Shown here piece after piece: positions 32,116-42,380 of a DNA stretch of 48,231 bases. Location of the stretch: contig JAXJBF010000029.1 of NCBI GenBank assembly GCA_036303105.1, positions 1 through 48,231 on the forward strand. The letters run 5' to 3'. The notes under the pieces are model-generated. The model had not been told where the DNA came from. It was given only the letters and a program-made list of their open reading frames with translations, and made no database searches. Made by a program: the position numbers and the translations under genes. The DNA is from UMGS1590 sp036303105. GTDB lineage: Bacteria > Bacillota > Peptococcia > Peptococcales > Peptococcaceae. How positions within the stretch are numbered: position 1 is the stretch's first letter; each line of letters begins with the position of its first letter.

Positions 32116-34767
32116 TCACTCCTTAAATTGATTTTCTACAATACCTGCGAAAGCTTCCAATGCACCTGCCAGTGCTTCTGGATCTTTACCGCCGGCTTGC
32201 GCCATATCAGGACGTCCGCCGCCTTTGCCGCCAACCATACCTGATACTTCTTTTATCAGATTGCCTGCATGGAGATGCTTGCGTGCGTTTCCTTGTGTCA
32301 ACATGCAAACCAACTGCACCTGACCATCAGTAACGCTTGCCAATAAAACAACGCCATCATCAAGTTTATTTCGGAAAAGATCGGCCTGACTGCGCAAATC
32401 TTCCATATTAGCAGCTTCAACTTTCTGTGCTACAACCTGTAAGCCTTTTACTTCATGAATGGCATGTTCAGCGTCAGCCGCAGCTTGTTTCATTTGTGCC
32501 ATTTTCATATCATCGATTTGCTTTTGCAATGCTTTAATATCACTTTCCAAATCAGCAATTTTTCCTACAATGGCATCATCGGTATTTACCTTGGCCTGCT
32601 TACGAACAGCAGCAATCAAAGCATCTTGATCGACCGTTCTCTGATAAGCCGCCATACCCGTAACAGCTTCAATACGTCGAACACCAGCAGATACAGAGCT
32701 TTCACTCAGAATTTTAAACAAGCCAATTTCGCCTACATTGGCAACATGAATGCCACCACAAAGTTCCTTACTATGCAAGCCAGCATCTACACAACGTACT
32801 TTTTCACCATATTTTTCACCAAAAAGTGCCATATGACCACTGTCTTTGGCTTCATCAATACTTGTTTCATATACTTTTACTGGTTCTGCCGTGAGAATTT
32901 CCTGATTAACCAGCGCTTCCACGCGAGACAGTTCTTCAGGAGATAATGCATGCAGACAGGAGAAGTCAAATCTCAAATGATCTGGTGCAACCAATGAACC
33001 AGACTGATGAACATTATCCCCTAAAACCTGACGCAATGCATAGTGCAGCAAGTGTGTTGCCGTATGATTACGTGCAGACGCACGCCGTTTATCCAGATCA
33101 ACCACTGCATGAACGCCATCTCCAACATTCAAGCGCCCATCTATGTACCCCTGATGCAGGTATTTTCCATCTGCCAACTTGATTGTATTCTCAACGTTAA
33201 ACACACCATCTTTTGCAAGCATTTGGCCCTGTTCACCAACCTGACCACCGCCCTGTGCATAAAACGGCGTATGATCTAAGATAACGATAGCATGAGTATC
33301 ATAACCAAATTCAACACCCTTGTTATCAACAAGAATACCAAGAACTTGACTGTCTTCTTCTGATTTTTCATAGCCAGAAAAAACTGTAGCCGGCATATCT
33401 GGATATGCGTCGGTAACATGTTGCGCCAAATCCCAAACATTAGCAACATCTTGAGCTTCTTTTGCCTTTCGACGCTGTTCAGCCATGGCTTCTTCAAAAC
33501 CGTCAATATCGACTGTCATACCTTCTTCATCGGCAACGTCTTTGGTTAAGTCAATTGGAAAACCATAGGTGTCATAAAACTTGAAGGCGCTTGCACCATC
33601 AATGATATTGCCGCCTTTTGCCTTTATGTTCGCAACTGTTTCCGCTACAATTTTCATACCATCCTGCAATGTCTGGAAGAAACGTTCTTCTTCGTTACGA
33701 ATGATGGATTCAATAAACGCTTGATGTTCAATGAGTTCTGGATATGCTTCACCCATCAAATCACCAACTTTAGCCACAAACTTATAGAGGAATGGTTCAT
33801 CAAGACCAATGGTCTTCCCAAGACGAACAGCACGGCGCAAGATGCGACGCAATACATAACCACGTCCTTCATTACTTGGTAATACACCATCTGCAATCAG
33901 GAAGGAGCATGCACGTGCATGGTCTGCGATAACACGGAATGCAAAACCACGTTCGTCACGATGATATTCCTTACCACTCAGTTCTTCTACATACTGAATC
34001 AGCGGTACAAACAAGTCTGTATCAAAGTTGGTATCAACGCCCTGCATAATAGAAGTGATACGCTCCAACCCCATACCTGTATCAATATTTGGTTTTGGAA
34101 GTGGGGTCAGCTTGCCAGATTCATCACGATTATACTGCATGAACACGAGGTTCCAAATTTCCAGCCATCTATCACAGTCGCAAACGCCCAACATACAGCC
34201 TTCTTCATTATCGCAGGCATACTCTTCACCACGATCGTAATGAACTTCACTGCATGGACCACATGGACCTACATCACCCATTTGCCAGAAGTTGTCTTTT
34301 TCGCCAAGTCGGAAAATACGACTTTCATCAAAACCTGTCACCTGGTGCCAAATTTCATAGGCTTCATCATCATCTTTATAAATTGTGATGTATAATTTTT
34401 CCTTAGGCAGTTTCAACTCATTGGTCAGAAAATCCCAGCAGTACTTGATGGCATCTTCCTTAAAGTATTCCCCGAAGGAAAAGTTTCCAAGCATTTCAAA
34501 GAAGGTATGGTGACGCGCTGTTTTGCCAACCGTTTCGAGGTCATTGTGTTTACCACCAGCACGTACACATTTCTGAACCGTGGTCGCACGTGTGTAATCT
34601 CTGCTTTCTAACCCAAGAAAAACATTTTTAAACTGGTTCATCCCAGCATTGGTAAAGAGCAGCGTTGGATCGTTATATGGGACTAACGAAGAGCTTTTTA
34701 CATGAGTGTGACCATTCTTTACAAAATATTCCACGAATTTTTTTCTAATGTCGTTACCTGTTAACAT
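32116..34767 (-). CDS. alaS: Alanyl-tRNA synthetase
   Basis: 883 residues; ATG 34767 with GGAGA upstream. Class II synthetase core at about 1-450 (TNAGMNQFKNVFLG, GVGVERI-like GMGLERI, RILRRAVR). The editing domain contains HTATHLLH (about 565-572) and the zinc-binding CVDAGLHSKELCGGIHV (about 665-681). A coiled coil (about 720-755) links to the C-Ala domain ending GGKGGGRPDMAQAGGKD. It ligates alanine to tRNA-Ala and clears mischarged Ser or Gly. No T-box was found upstream. Confidence 0.97.
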   Translation of the reverse strand: MLTGNDIRKKFVEYFVKNGHTHVKSSSLVPYNDPTLLFTNAGMNQFKNVFLGLESRDYTRATTVQKCVRAGGKHNDLETVGKTARHHTFFEMLGNFSFGEYFKEDAIKYCWDFLTNELKLPKEKLYITIYKDDDEAYEIWHQVTGFDESRIFRLGEKDNFWQMGDVGPCGPCSEVHYDRGEEYACDNEEGCMLGVCDCDRWLEIWNLVFMQYNRDESGKLTPLPKPNIDTGMGLERITSIMQGVDTNFDTDLFVPLIQYVEELSGKEYHRDERGFAFRVIADHARACSFLIADGVLPSNEGRGYVLRRILRRAVRLGKTIGLDEPFLYKFVAKVGDLMGEAYPELIEHQAFIESIIRNEEERFFQTLQDGMKIVAETVANIKAKGGNIIDGASAFKFYDTYGFPIDLTKDVADEEGMTVDIDGFEEAMAEQRRKAKEAQDVANVWDLAQHVTDAYPDMPATVFSGYEKSEEDSQVLGILVDNKGVEFGYDTHAIVILDHTPFYAQGGGQVGEQGQMLAKDGVFNVENTIKLADGKYLHQGYIDGRLNVGDGVHAVVDLDKRRASARNHTATHLLHYALRQVLGDNVHQSGSLVAPDHLRFDFSCLHALSPEELSRVEALVNQEILTAEPVKVYETSIDEAKDSGHMALFGEKYGEKVRCVDAGLHSKELCGGIHVANVGEIGLFKILSESSVSAGVRRIEAVTGMAAYQRTVDQDALIAAVRKQAKVNTDDAIVGKIADLESDIKALQKQIDDMKMAQMKQAAADAEHAIHEVKGLQVVAQKVEAANMEDLRSQADLFRNKLDDGVVLLASVTDGQVQLVCMLTQGNARKHLHAGNLIKEVSGMVGGKGGGRPDMAQAGGKDPEALAGALEAFAGIVENQFKE

Positions 34768-34834
34768 GTAAATTCTCCATTCTCTTAAATTTCATTCTTA
34801 GTCTATGATACCAAATATCAAAAAATAAGTCTAT

Positions 34835-34848
34835 ATAGGTAGACCTAT
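34835..34848 (-). promoter_or_regulatory. Palindrome upstream of alaS
   Basis: ATAGGT-2-ACCTAT lies about 70 bases before the alaS start, next to a second inverted repeat (ATCGA, seven bases, TCGAT). It may be an operator; no regulator can be named. Confidence 0.25.
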
Positions 34849-34904
34849 CGATTGTGTGTCGATTTACTTAAGATTGCACAAGTATTCATTATAATTTTTT
34901 ATCA

Positions 34905-34942
34905 ATTAAAAAGGCTCCTCCTGTTTCTACAGGAGGAGCCTT
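34905..34942 (-). terminator. Intrinsic terminator after the pyruvate:ferredoxin oxidoreductase gene
   Basis: A perfect 14 bp GC-rich stem (34911-34924 with 34929-34942, loop TTCT) is followed by T residues on the minus strand, 24 bases after the stop codon. Confidence 0.9.
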
Positions 34943-34965
34943 GAATATGCATTGCTATTTAGAAA

Positions 34966-37900
34966 TTACTTTGCAGCCATTTCTTTGTAACGAGCATAAC
35001 GAGCCTGGCTGAGTTCTTTGGTCTTCGCATAGAGCGCTTCAGCAGTATCTGGATGTGCTTTAGCGAGGGAAGAATAACGAACTTCGCCCTTCAGGAAGTC
35101 TTCGAACTTATCATAATCTGGTTCCTTAGAATCGAGAATGAATGGGTTCTTACCTTCCTTAGCCAATTCTGGATTGTATCTCCAGAGGTGCCAGTAACCG
35201 CATTCAACAGCTTCCTTGATATGGGACTGAGCAATGCTCATACCTTTGCGGATACCGTGGTTAATGCATGGAGCATAAGCGATGATGAGGGATGGACCCT
35301 GATATGCTTCTGCTTCTTCGATAGCCTTAACAGCCTGGTTCATGTTAGCACCGAGACCGATCTGTGCAACATAAACGTTGCCATAGATGGACTGCATGAT
35401 ACCGAGATCCTTCTTGTTGGTCTTCTTACCATCAGCAGCGAACTGTGCTACAGCTGCGAGAGGGGTAGACTTAGAAGCCTGACCACCGGTGTTGGAGTAA
35501 ACTTCAGTATCGAATACGAAGATATTGATGTTTTCGCCACTAGCGAGAACATGGTCAAGACCACCGTAACCGATATCATAAGCCCAACCGTCACCACCGA
35601 GGATCCACTGGGAACGAATCTTCAGGAAGGTCTTTACGCCATCGAGATCAGCAAGGTATTCATCCTTGTCAGCAGTTGCAGCAAGTTCAGCAACGATAAC
35701 ATCGCTTGCATCAGCAACAGCTTTTACATCATGAGCAGCATAGCCTTCTACCCATTTAGCAGCAGCATCTTTGAGAGCAGCGCTGTAGTTGCCTTCAGCG
35801 ATCACACCGCAGAGATAGTTAACCTTCTGCTTCATCTGCTGATCAGCGGTGTACATACCGAGACCAAACTGAGCGTTGTTTTCAAAGAGGGAGTTCTGCC
35901 AAGCTGGGCCCTGACCTTTTTCGTTGGTGCAGTATGGCATAGCTGGTGCTGGAGCACCCCAAATGGAGGAGCAACCAGTGGTGTTAGCGATCATCATACG
36001 ATCACCGAACAACTGGGTAAGGAGCTTAGCATATGGAGTTTCACCGCAGCCTGCGCAAGCGCCGGAGAATTCAATCAGTGGGAGCTTGAACTGGCTACCC
36101 TTAACAGTCTTAGTGTTGGTGAGTTCAGCCTTGTTGGTAACCTTGTGTGTCATGTAAGTCCAGTTTTCACGTTCAGTAGCAACGGACTGTTCAACTGGAA
36201 CCATCTGCAGAGCTTTGTTCTTAGCTGGGCAGGTGTTTACGCAGCTGCCGCAACCAAGGCAGTCCATAGGGCTGATCTGCATTCTGAACTGGAGACCTTC
36301 AAATTCTTTACCAGTAGCTTTGATGGTCTTCATGTTTTCAGGAGCATTTGCAACTTCTTCTTCGTTGAGAAGGAATGGACGGATTGCTGCATGTGGGCAA
36401 ACCAAAGAGCACTGGTTGCACTGGATGCAGTTATCTGGGTTCCATTCTGGAACAAAGAGAGCTGCCATACGTTTTTCAAATTTGGTGGTACCTGCTGGGA
36501 AGCGACCATCTTCCATGCCAACAAATGCGCTGACAGGGAGCTTGTTGCCCTGCATAGCTGTCATTGGGCGCAGAACCTTCTTAACGAATTCAGGTTCGCA
36601 GCTGCAACGTTTTTCGTCGGATGCTTCATCCTGAGCATTTGCCCATTCAGCTGGAACTTGTACTTCGTGCAGAACTTCGATGGCTTTATCAACAGCAGCC
36701 CAGTTCATGTTAACAACAGCGTCACCCTTGCGGCCATAGGTCTTCTTGATGGCGTCTTTCAGGAGCTTAACAGCTTCTTCGAAAGGAAGTACGCCAGTCA
36801 GTTTGAAGAACGCAGTCTGGGTAACCATGTTGGTACGGTTGCCAAGACCAACCTCTTCAGCAACCTTAGAAGCGTCGATGGTGTAGAACTTGATGTTGTT
36901 CTGAGCAATGTAGCGCTTCATGCTTGCTGGCAGATGGGTTTCAAGTTCTTCAGGGGTCCAGGTGCAGTTGAGCAGGAAGGTACCATTTGGCTTCAAGCCT
37001 TCAAGTACATCATAAAGTTTTACATAGCTGGACTTATGGCAAGCGATGTAGTCAGCCTGGTCAACTTCATAAGTGGAACGAATCTTGCTCTTACCGAAAC
37101 GCAGGGAAGAAACGGTTACACCACCGCTCTTCTTGGAGTCATAAGAGAAGTAGCCCTGAGCATACATATCGGTGTTATCACCGATGATCTTGATAGCGTC
37201 TTTGTTAGCACCAACGGTACCATCGGAGCCATAACCCCAGAACTTGCATGCGATGCAGTCATCTGGAGCGGTGACAACAGGAGCACCAACTTCGAGAGAA
37301 GTATTGGTAACATCATCAACGATACCAACGGTAAAGTGGTTCTTAGGAGCGTCAGCCTTGAGGTTTTCATAAACAGCGATCAGCTGAGCTGGGGTAACAT
37401 CCTTAGAACCTAAACCATAACGGCCGCCATAGATTGCTGGATGCATATCGGAATCATAGAAAGCAGTCATGACATCTTCATAAACTGGTTCGCCGATAGC
37501 ACCTGGTTCTTTGGAACGGTCAAGAACAGCGATTCTCTTAACAGTCTTAGGAACAGCTGCGAGGAAATGATTGGTGGAGAATGGTCTGTAGAGACGGATC
37601 TTCAAGAGACCAACTTTTTCGCCCTTAGCGTTGAGGTAGTCAACGACTTCTTCAAGAGCTTCGCAAACAGAGCCCATAGCGATGACAATGTTTTCAGCAT
37701 CTTCAGCACCATAGTAGTTGAAGAGCTTGTAGTCACGGCCAGTCTGCTTGGAAACTTCTTCCATGTAATGTTCGGTGATACCAACTACATCTTCATAGAA
37801 CTGGTTAGCACCTTCTCTTTGCTGGAAGAAGATATCAGGGTTCTGGTTGGTACCTTTAGTAGCTGGATGTTCTGGATTCAAGCCGCGTTCGCGGAATGCC

Positions 37901-38505
37901 TTAACAGCATCCATATCGATCTGTTCTTTGAGGAAGTCTTCGTCCATGACTTCGATTTTCTGAATTTCATGAGAAGTTCTGAAACCATCGAAGAAATGAA
38001 TGAAAGGTACACGAGACTTCAAAGTAGCGAGCTGAGCAACGCAACCGAGGTCCATAACTTCCTGAACGCTGGAGGAAGCAAGTTCAGCGAAACCAATGCC
38101 ACGGCAAAGCATTACATCAGAATGATCACCGAAGATAGAAAGAGCATGGGTTGCGATCGCACGAGCTGCTACCTGGAAAACGGTAGGAAGCAATTCACCA
38201 GCAATCTTGTACATTGCAGGGACCATCAAAAGCAGACCCTGAGAAGATGTGTAGGTAGAAGTTAATGCACCAGCGGTCAAAGAACCGTGTACAGCACCTG
38301 CAGCGCCGGCTTCGGAATCCATTTCAACAACCTTAACGGTCTGATTGAACAGGTTCTTTCTGCCTTGAGCACTCCAAGCATCAATTTTTTCTGCCATCGG
38401 AGAAGATGGCGTGATTGGGTAGATAGCTGCAACATCAGTGAACAAATAGGACACATGAGCAGCAGCTGTGTTCCCATCCATGGTTTTCATGGTTTTAGTA
38501 GACAA
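34966..38505 (-). CDS. nifJ: Pyruvate:ferredoxin oxidoreductase, single-chain
   Basis: 1179 residues. The start is TTG at 38505, seven bases after GGAGG. It oxidises pyruvate with CoA to acetyl-CoA and CO2 and reduces ferredoxin, the central step of anaerobic energy metabolism. Domain order is standard: thiamine/pyruvate-binding domain I (MDGNTAAAHVSYLFTDVAAIYPITPSS), domain II, the gamma-type domain, two [4Fe-4S] sites (CIQCNQCSLVCPHAA and CLGCGSCVNTCPAKN, about 690-760), then the TPP domain with ACAGCGETPY and GGDGWAYDIGYGGLDH. Codons are much more uniform than in neighbouring genes, as in highly expressed genes. It has its own promoter and terminator. Confidence 0.97.
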   Translation of the reverse strand: MSTKTMKTMDGNTAAAHVSYLFTDVAAIYPITPSSPMAEKIDAWSAQGRKNLFNQTVKVVEMDSEAGAAGAVHGSLTAGALTSTYTSSQGLLLMVPAMYKIAGELLPTVFQVAARAIATHALSIFGDHSDVMLCRGIGFAELASSSVQEVMDLGCVAQLATLKSRVPFIHFFDGFRTSHEIQKIEVMDEDFLKEQIDMDAVKAFRERGLNPEHPATKGTNQNPDIFFQQREGANQFYEDVVGITEHYMEEVSKQTGRDYKLFNYYGAEDAENIVIAMGSVCEALEEVVDYLNAKGEKVGLLKIRLYRPFSTNHFLAAVPKTVKRIAVLDRSKEPGAIGEPVYEDVMTAFYDSDMHPAIYGGRYGLGSKDVTPAQLIAVYENLKADAPKNHFTVGIVDDVTNTSLEVGAPVVTAPDDCIACKFWGYGSDGTVGANKDAIKIIGDNTDMYAQGYFSYDSKKSGGVTVSSLRFGKSKIRSTYEVDQADYIACHKSSYVKLYDVLEGLKPNGTFLLNCTWTPEELETHLPASMKRYIAQNNIKFYTIDASKVAEEVGLGNRTNMVTQTAFFKLTGVLPFEEAVKLLKDAIKKTYGRKGDAVVNMNWAAVDKAIEVLHEVQVPAEWANAQDEASDEKRCSCEPEFVKKVLRPMTAMQGNKLPVSAFVGMEDGRFPAGTTKFEKRMAALFVPEWNPDNCIQCNQCSLVCPHAAIRPFLLNEEEVANAPENMKTIKATGKEFEGLQFRMQISPMDCLGCGSCVNTCPAKNKALQMVPVEQSVATERENWTYMTHKVTNKAELTNTKTVKGSQFKLPLIEFSGACAGCGETPYAKLLTQLFGDRMMIANTTGCSSIWGAPAPAMPYCTNEKGQGPAWQNSLFENNAQFGLGMYTADQQMKQKVNYLCGVIAEGNYSAALKDAAAKWVEGYAAHDVKAVADASDVIVAELAATADKDEYLADLDGVKTFLKIRSQWILGGDGWAYDIGYGGLDHVLASGENINIFVFDTEVYSNTGGQASKSTPLAAVAQFAADGKKTNKKDLGIMQSIYGNVYVAQIGLGANMNQAVKAIEEAEAYQGPSLIIAYAPCINHGIRKGMSIAQSHIKEAVECGYWHLWRYNPELAKEGKNPFILDSKEPDYDKFEDFLKGEVRYSSLAKAHPDTAEALYAKTKELSQARYARYKEMAAK

Positions 38506-38547
38506 TTTAAGTCCTCCTCCCAAAAATTTAAAAACCTCTTTAATTCT

Positions 38548-38576
38548 ATTTTAGCACAATTATCAACCGAACACAA
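38548..38576 (-). promoter_or_regulatory. Predicted promoter of the pyruvate:ferredoxin oxidoreductase gene
   Basis: TTGTGT (38576-38571, minus strand), 17 bases, then TGC-TAAAAT (38556-38548), an extended -10 element. The start codon follows about 43 bases later. Confidence 0.6.
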
Positions 38577-38635
38577 TTTACTTGTTTCATAAATCGCTAA
38601 TACTGTATAAGTATAGCTTATGGAAATGAAAGGTG

Positions 38636-41600
38636 TCAGAATAATACGATTTGATCAAGCTCCGGTAATTGTTCGACTATTCTCAAACATTTAAATTTTT
38701 CAATCATTGAATCGCCAACCTTACCACGTTTTTTCATGTCCTCGAGGGACGAATACGGCTTCTCTTCTCGACCTTTTACGATATCTTCGGCCTGAGAAGC
38801 ACCCAGACCATCAATGGCAATCAGTGGTGGCAACAATGCTTTATCATCATCTTTGATGATAAACTGTGTTGCAGAAGATTCCTCCAAGCTTACTGGTAAA
38901 ACCTTAAACCCGCGCGTATATAGTTCAAGTGCAACTTCCAGCACTGTAATTTTACTTTTATCTTTTGCGCTGAGCGCATTGCCTTGCGCATATAAATCCA
39001 TGATTGCGCTGCGAACGCGATCCTCCCCTTCTTGAATGATCGAGATGTCAAAATCATCGATACCACGTACTGAAAAGTAGCTCGCGTAGAATGCCAGCGG
39101 TTGATTGATCTTAAACCAAGCAATGCGGAATGCCATCATAACATAAGCAACAGCATGCGCCTTCGGGAAAAGATACTTGATTTTCTTACAAGAATCAATA
39201 AACCATTGTGGAATATTGCTGGCATGCATGGCTGCTTCCTGATCCTCTTTTAAGCCACGTCCCTTACGCACGCCTTCCATAATCTTAAAAGCAACGCTTT
39301 CTTCCATGCCGCGTTGAATCAAGAAAAGCATAATGTCATCACGTGTTGAAATGGTCTGTGATACTGGTGCAATCTTGTTCACGATCAGATCCTGGGCGTT
39401 GTTCAGCCATACGTCTGTACCATGTGAGAAACCGGAAATACGCAGCAAGTCGGAAAACGATTGCGGCATCGTATCCTCCAGCATTTTGCGCACGAAGCTG
39501 GTGTTAAATTCAGGAATGCCATAAGTTGCAACTGGAGAATTCAAACGTTCCGGCGTAACGCCCAATGCATCCGTCGAGGAAAACAGTGAAAGCGTCGCCT
39601 GGTCATCAAGTGGAACAGTCGTCGGATCAATGCCAGTGAGATCGCCGAGCATTTTGATAACGGTCGGATCATCGTGACCGAGAATATCCAATTTAACCAA
39701 ACCCTGGTCAATCTTATGATAGTCAAAGTGGGTCGTGACTGTTTCTGTTTTCACATCATCAGCAGGACGCTGCAGCGGTGTAAAATCATGCACATCCACG
39801 CCTTTTGGCACAACAACCAGACCACCCGGGTGCTGACCAGTGGTGCGTTTAACGCCTGTGCAGCCCAATTTCAAACGATTGATCTCTGCTTCACGTTTTT
39901 TCTCATGCAGCTCATCAAAGAATTTTCTCACATAGCCATAGGCTGTTTTTTCCGCTACCGTCGCCAATGTACCTGCACGGAATACGTTGTCTTTCCCAAA
40001 AAGTTCTTCGGTGTATGCATGTGCACCGCTCTGATAATCACCAGAAAAGTTAAGGTCAATATCAGGGATCTTATCACCTTTAAATCCTAAGAAAATTTCA
40101 AACGGAATATCAAAGCCATCTTTTTCCAGCTTTGTTCCACAAACAGGACAAGTCGCATCAGGCATATCCACCCCTGCGCCGTACTCACCGCTTTCATCAA
40201 ATTGGCTGTATTGACAATGCGGACAGCGGTAATGCGCCGGCAATGCGTTAACTTCTGTGATATTTGTAAAATATGCCACAACTGAAGAACCGACCGAACC
40301 ACGAGAACCAACCACATAGCCATTATCGTTAGAGTTCTTAACCAATTTATGAGCAATCAAATACAACACCGCATAGCCGTTCCCAATGATGGATTTCAGT
40401 TCCTTGTCGATGCGTTTTTGAATGAGTTCTGGTAAAGGGTTGCCATACATACGATGCGCTTTTTCCAGCGTCAACTGCTCAATTTGTTCTTCTGCGCCCT
40501 CAATTTTTGGCGCATGAAGCACCGTTGGCACTGGTACAATGTCGTCAAAATCTTCGACGATGGCATTTGGATTCCGAACAACAACATTGTACGCCTCTTC
40601 TTCACCCAAATAAGAAAACTCAGCAAGCATCTCTTCGGTCGTTCGGTAATACAAAGGTGCCTGTTCCTCTGCATCTTTAAAGCCTCGGCTTTTCATAATA
40701 ATGGCACGATTGATGGCATCGTCTTCATTGGCGAAGTGCACGTCACAGGTAGCCACTACAGGTTTCCCCATGCGTTTGCCAAGATCAAACAATGCCACAT
40801 TTAAAGCCCGCAAGCCATCAGCATCAGCGATGGTTCCATTTCGCACCATAAAGTAGTTATTGGCAATAGGCTGGATTTCAATGTAGTCATAGAATTCCGC
40901 AAGCTTTTCAAGTCCTTCGCGATCATCCGGATTGGCCACAAGATAACGCATCAATTCGCCCGCTTCACAGGCACTGCCAACCACCAGGCCCTCACGTGCA
41001 TAATTGATCAAACGTTTTGGAATACGCGGACGCCGGTAATAATACCTCAGCTGAGACTCTGTCACCAGGCGGTAAAGATTCTTCAGTCCGGTCTTATTCT
41101 TGGCCAGAATGATGCAATGATAGGATTTTCGTTGATGCAGATTTACTTCTGGTTCTTCATCATCAATGATGTAAGCTTCTATCCCATAGATGATCTTCAC
41201 ACCATATTTTTGCCCAGCTGAATACGCATCAGGGAACGCCTGCACCACACCGTGGTCGGTAACAGCCATGGCTTGGTGACCCAGCTGGCTGGCAAGTTTG
41301 ATAAGATCCTTTACATCATTCATACCATCCATACTGCTCATTTGCGTGTGTAGGTGCAACTCTACACGTTTTTCTGCTGCATTATCCACACGACAAGCCA
41401 ATGTGGTCTGATTGATGTCATTGACAATCATGCCTAATTCATTGCTATAACTATCAAACTGGACTTTACCACGTACCTTGATTGCTTTTGCCTCTTTAAG
41501 TGCCGCTTTCAAGGTGTCCGCTTCATCTTTATCGGCAAACACCTTGCATGCGATGGAGTCGGTATGATCCGTCAGTGAAAAGGTAATCAAGGACCGTCCG

Positions 41601-42364
41601 CTTTTCAATTCTCGGCTGTCAAGATCAAAAATGGTTCCTGCCAGGCAAGCACTTTTTTCTTCATCCTCAATCTCAGAAATCGCCACCACTGGCGCCTTGA
41701 TCAGTTTTCCCTTGAGCACACCCGGAGGCGCAGCAACACCTGAAGCAGAACGTGAATTGTTATTATTGCGCTTTGGTGCCTGTTTCGCTGCTGCAGGCTT
41801 ACTTTGTTGCTCCGATCGAATTTGCGCCCACTGCTGAGAAGGACCAAAATAATCATCTGGAACTTCTGCAAGTGTGTGGTCTTCTTCAAAGCAGGTGCTG
41901 ACTTTTACCGCACGCTGACACATCTGCGCCAACAAAGACTCGCATTCATTGTTAAACATCTTTGTCGCAATGCGAGAACGGTACGCGATCTTATTTGAGC
42001 AACGAATGCACACGGCGTCTGCTTCTTCTTGTTTTTCGATCTTGAGAAAGATATGAAAAATAGCAACCCCCAACAACTGCCATAGTACATCCGGCTCAGC
42101 GACCACATCGGCAAGACTCTGCCCGCCATAGATCGGCACCAACTGTACATCCAAGCTCGCCGATTCAGGCAAAGCTTCCCGCATTTGCGCACGATAATAC
42201 GCTGTAAGTTGCCCATATTCATCAAAGCTAATGATCTGCGGCATCTGAATGCTGGCAGACAGCAGGCGTTTTTCCTTGAACAATTCAATTTTTTTCACAG
42301 TACAATGTTTCGCATAGTCGCTGCAGTCAAACTGCTGCATTCTTTCTGTTTGTGCTGTGCTCAA
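38636..42364 (-). CDS. polC: DNA polymerase III alpha subunit, PolC type, without exonuclease domain
   Basis: 1242 residues, about 200 fewer than typical PolC. An N-terminal domain (1-200) with a basic linker is followed by an OB domain (about 235-325, ACLAGTIFDLDSREL), then the PHP domain starting RVELHLHTQMSSMDG (about 332-346) with TDHG and CDVHF (about 541). In the family a DnaQ-like proofreading domain normally interrupts PHP after GIEAYIVDD; here GIEAYIIDD (about 397) runs within about ten residues into SYHCIILAKNKTGLKNL. The polymerase palm has PDIDLNFSGDY (about 766), a zinc site with two CxxC pairs (CPHC, CPVC), and FPKAHAVAYV. Frame is intact throughout. proS lies upstream. Confidence 0.95.
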   Translation of the reverse strand: MSTAQTERMQQFDCSDYAKHCTVKKIELFKEKRLLSASIQMPQIISFDEYGQLTAYYRAQMREALPESASLDVQLVPIYGGQSLADVVAEPDVLWQLLGVAIFHIFLKIEKQEEADAVCIRCSNKIAYRSRIATKMFNNECESLLAQMCQRAVKVSTCFEEDHTLAEVPDDYFGPSQQWAQIRSEQQSKPAAAKQAPKRNNNNSRSASGVAAPPGVLKGKLIKAPVVAISEIEDEEKSACLAGTIFDLDSRELKSGRSLITFSLTDHTDSIACKVFADKDEADTLKAALKEAKAIKVRGKVQFDSYSNELGMIVNDINQTTLACRVDNAAEKRVELHLHTQMSSMDGMNDVKDLIKLASQLGHQAMAVTDHGVVQAFPDAYSAGQKYGVKIIYGIEAYIIDDEEPEVNLHQRKSYHCIILAKNKTGLKNLYRLVTESQLRYYYRRPRIPKRLINYAREGLVVGSACEAGELMRYLVANPDDREGLEKLAEFYDYIEIQPIANNYFMVRNGTIADADGLRALNVALFDLGKRMGKPVVATCDVHFANEDDAINRAIIMKSRGFKDAEEQAPLYYRTTEEMLAEFSYLGEEEAYNVVVRNPNAIVEDFDDIVPVPTVLHAPKIEGAEEQIEQLTLEKAHRMYGNPLPELIQKRIDKELKSIIGNGYAVLYLIAHKLVKNSNDNGYVVGSRGSVGSSVVAYFTNITEVNALPAHYRCPHCQYSQFDESGEYGAGVDMPDATCPVCGTKLEKDGFDIPFEIFLGFKGDKIPDIDLNFSGDYQSGAHAYTEELFGKDNVFRAGTLATVAEKTAYGYVRKFFDELHEKKREAEINRLKLGCTGVKRTTGQHPGGLVVVPKGVDVHDFTPLQRPADDVKTETVTTHFDYHKIDQGLVKLDILGHDDPTVIKMLGDLTGIDPTTVPLDDQATLSLFSSTDALGVTPERLNSPVATYGIPEFNTSFVRKMLEDTMPQSFSDLLRISGFSHGTDVWLNNAQDLIVNKIAPVSQTISTRDDIMLFLIQRGMEESVAFKIMEGVRKGRGLKEDQEAAMHASNIPQWFIDSCKKIKYLFPKAHAVAYVMMAFRIAWFKINQPLAFYASYFSVRGIDDFDISIIQEGEDRVRSAIMDLYAQGNALSAKDKSKITVLEVALELYTRGFKVLPVSLEESSATQFIIKDDDKALLPPLIAIDGLGASQAEDIVKGREEKPYSSLEDMKKRGKVGDSMIEKFKCLRIVEQLPELDQIVLF

Positions 42365-42380
42365 AATACATCACCTGAAA

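Noticed and set aside
35053..37413. A 786-residue open frame antisense to the pyruvate:ferredoxin oxidoreductase gene
   Set aside because: It mirrors the sense gene's strongly biased codons, has no ribosome site and no recognisable domain; the sense protein is unambiguous.
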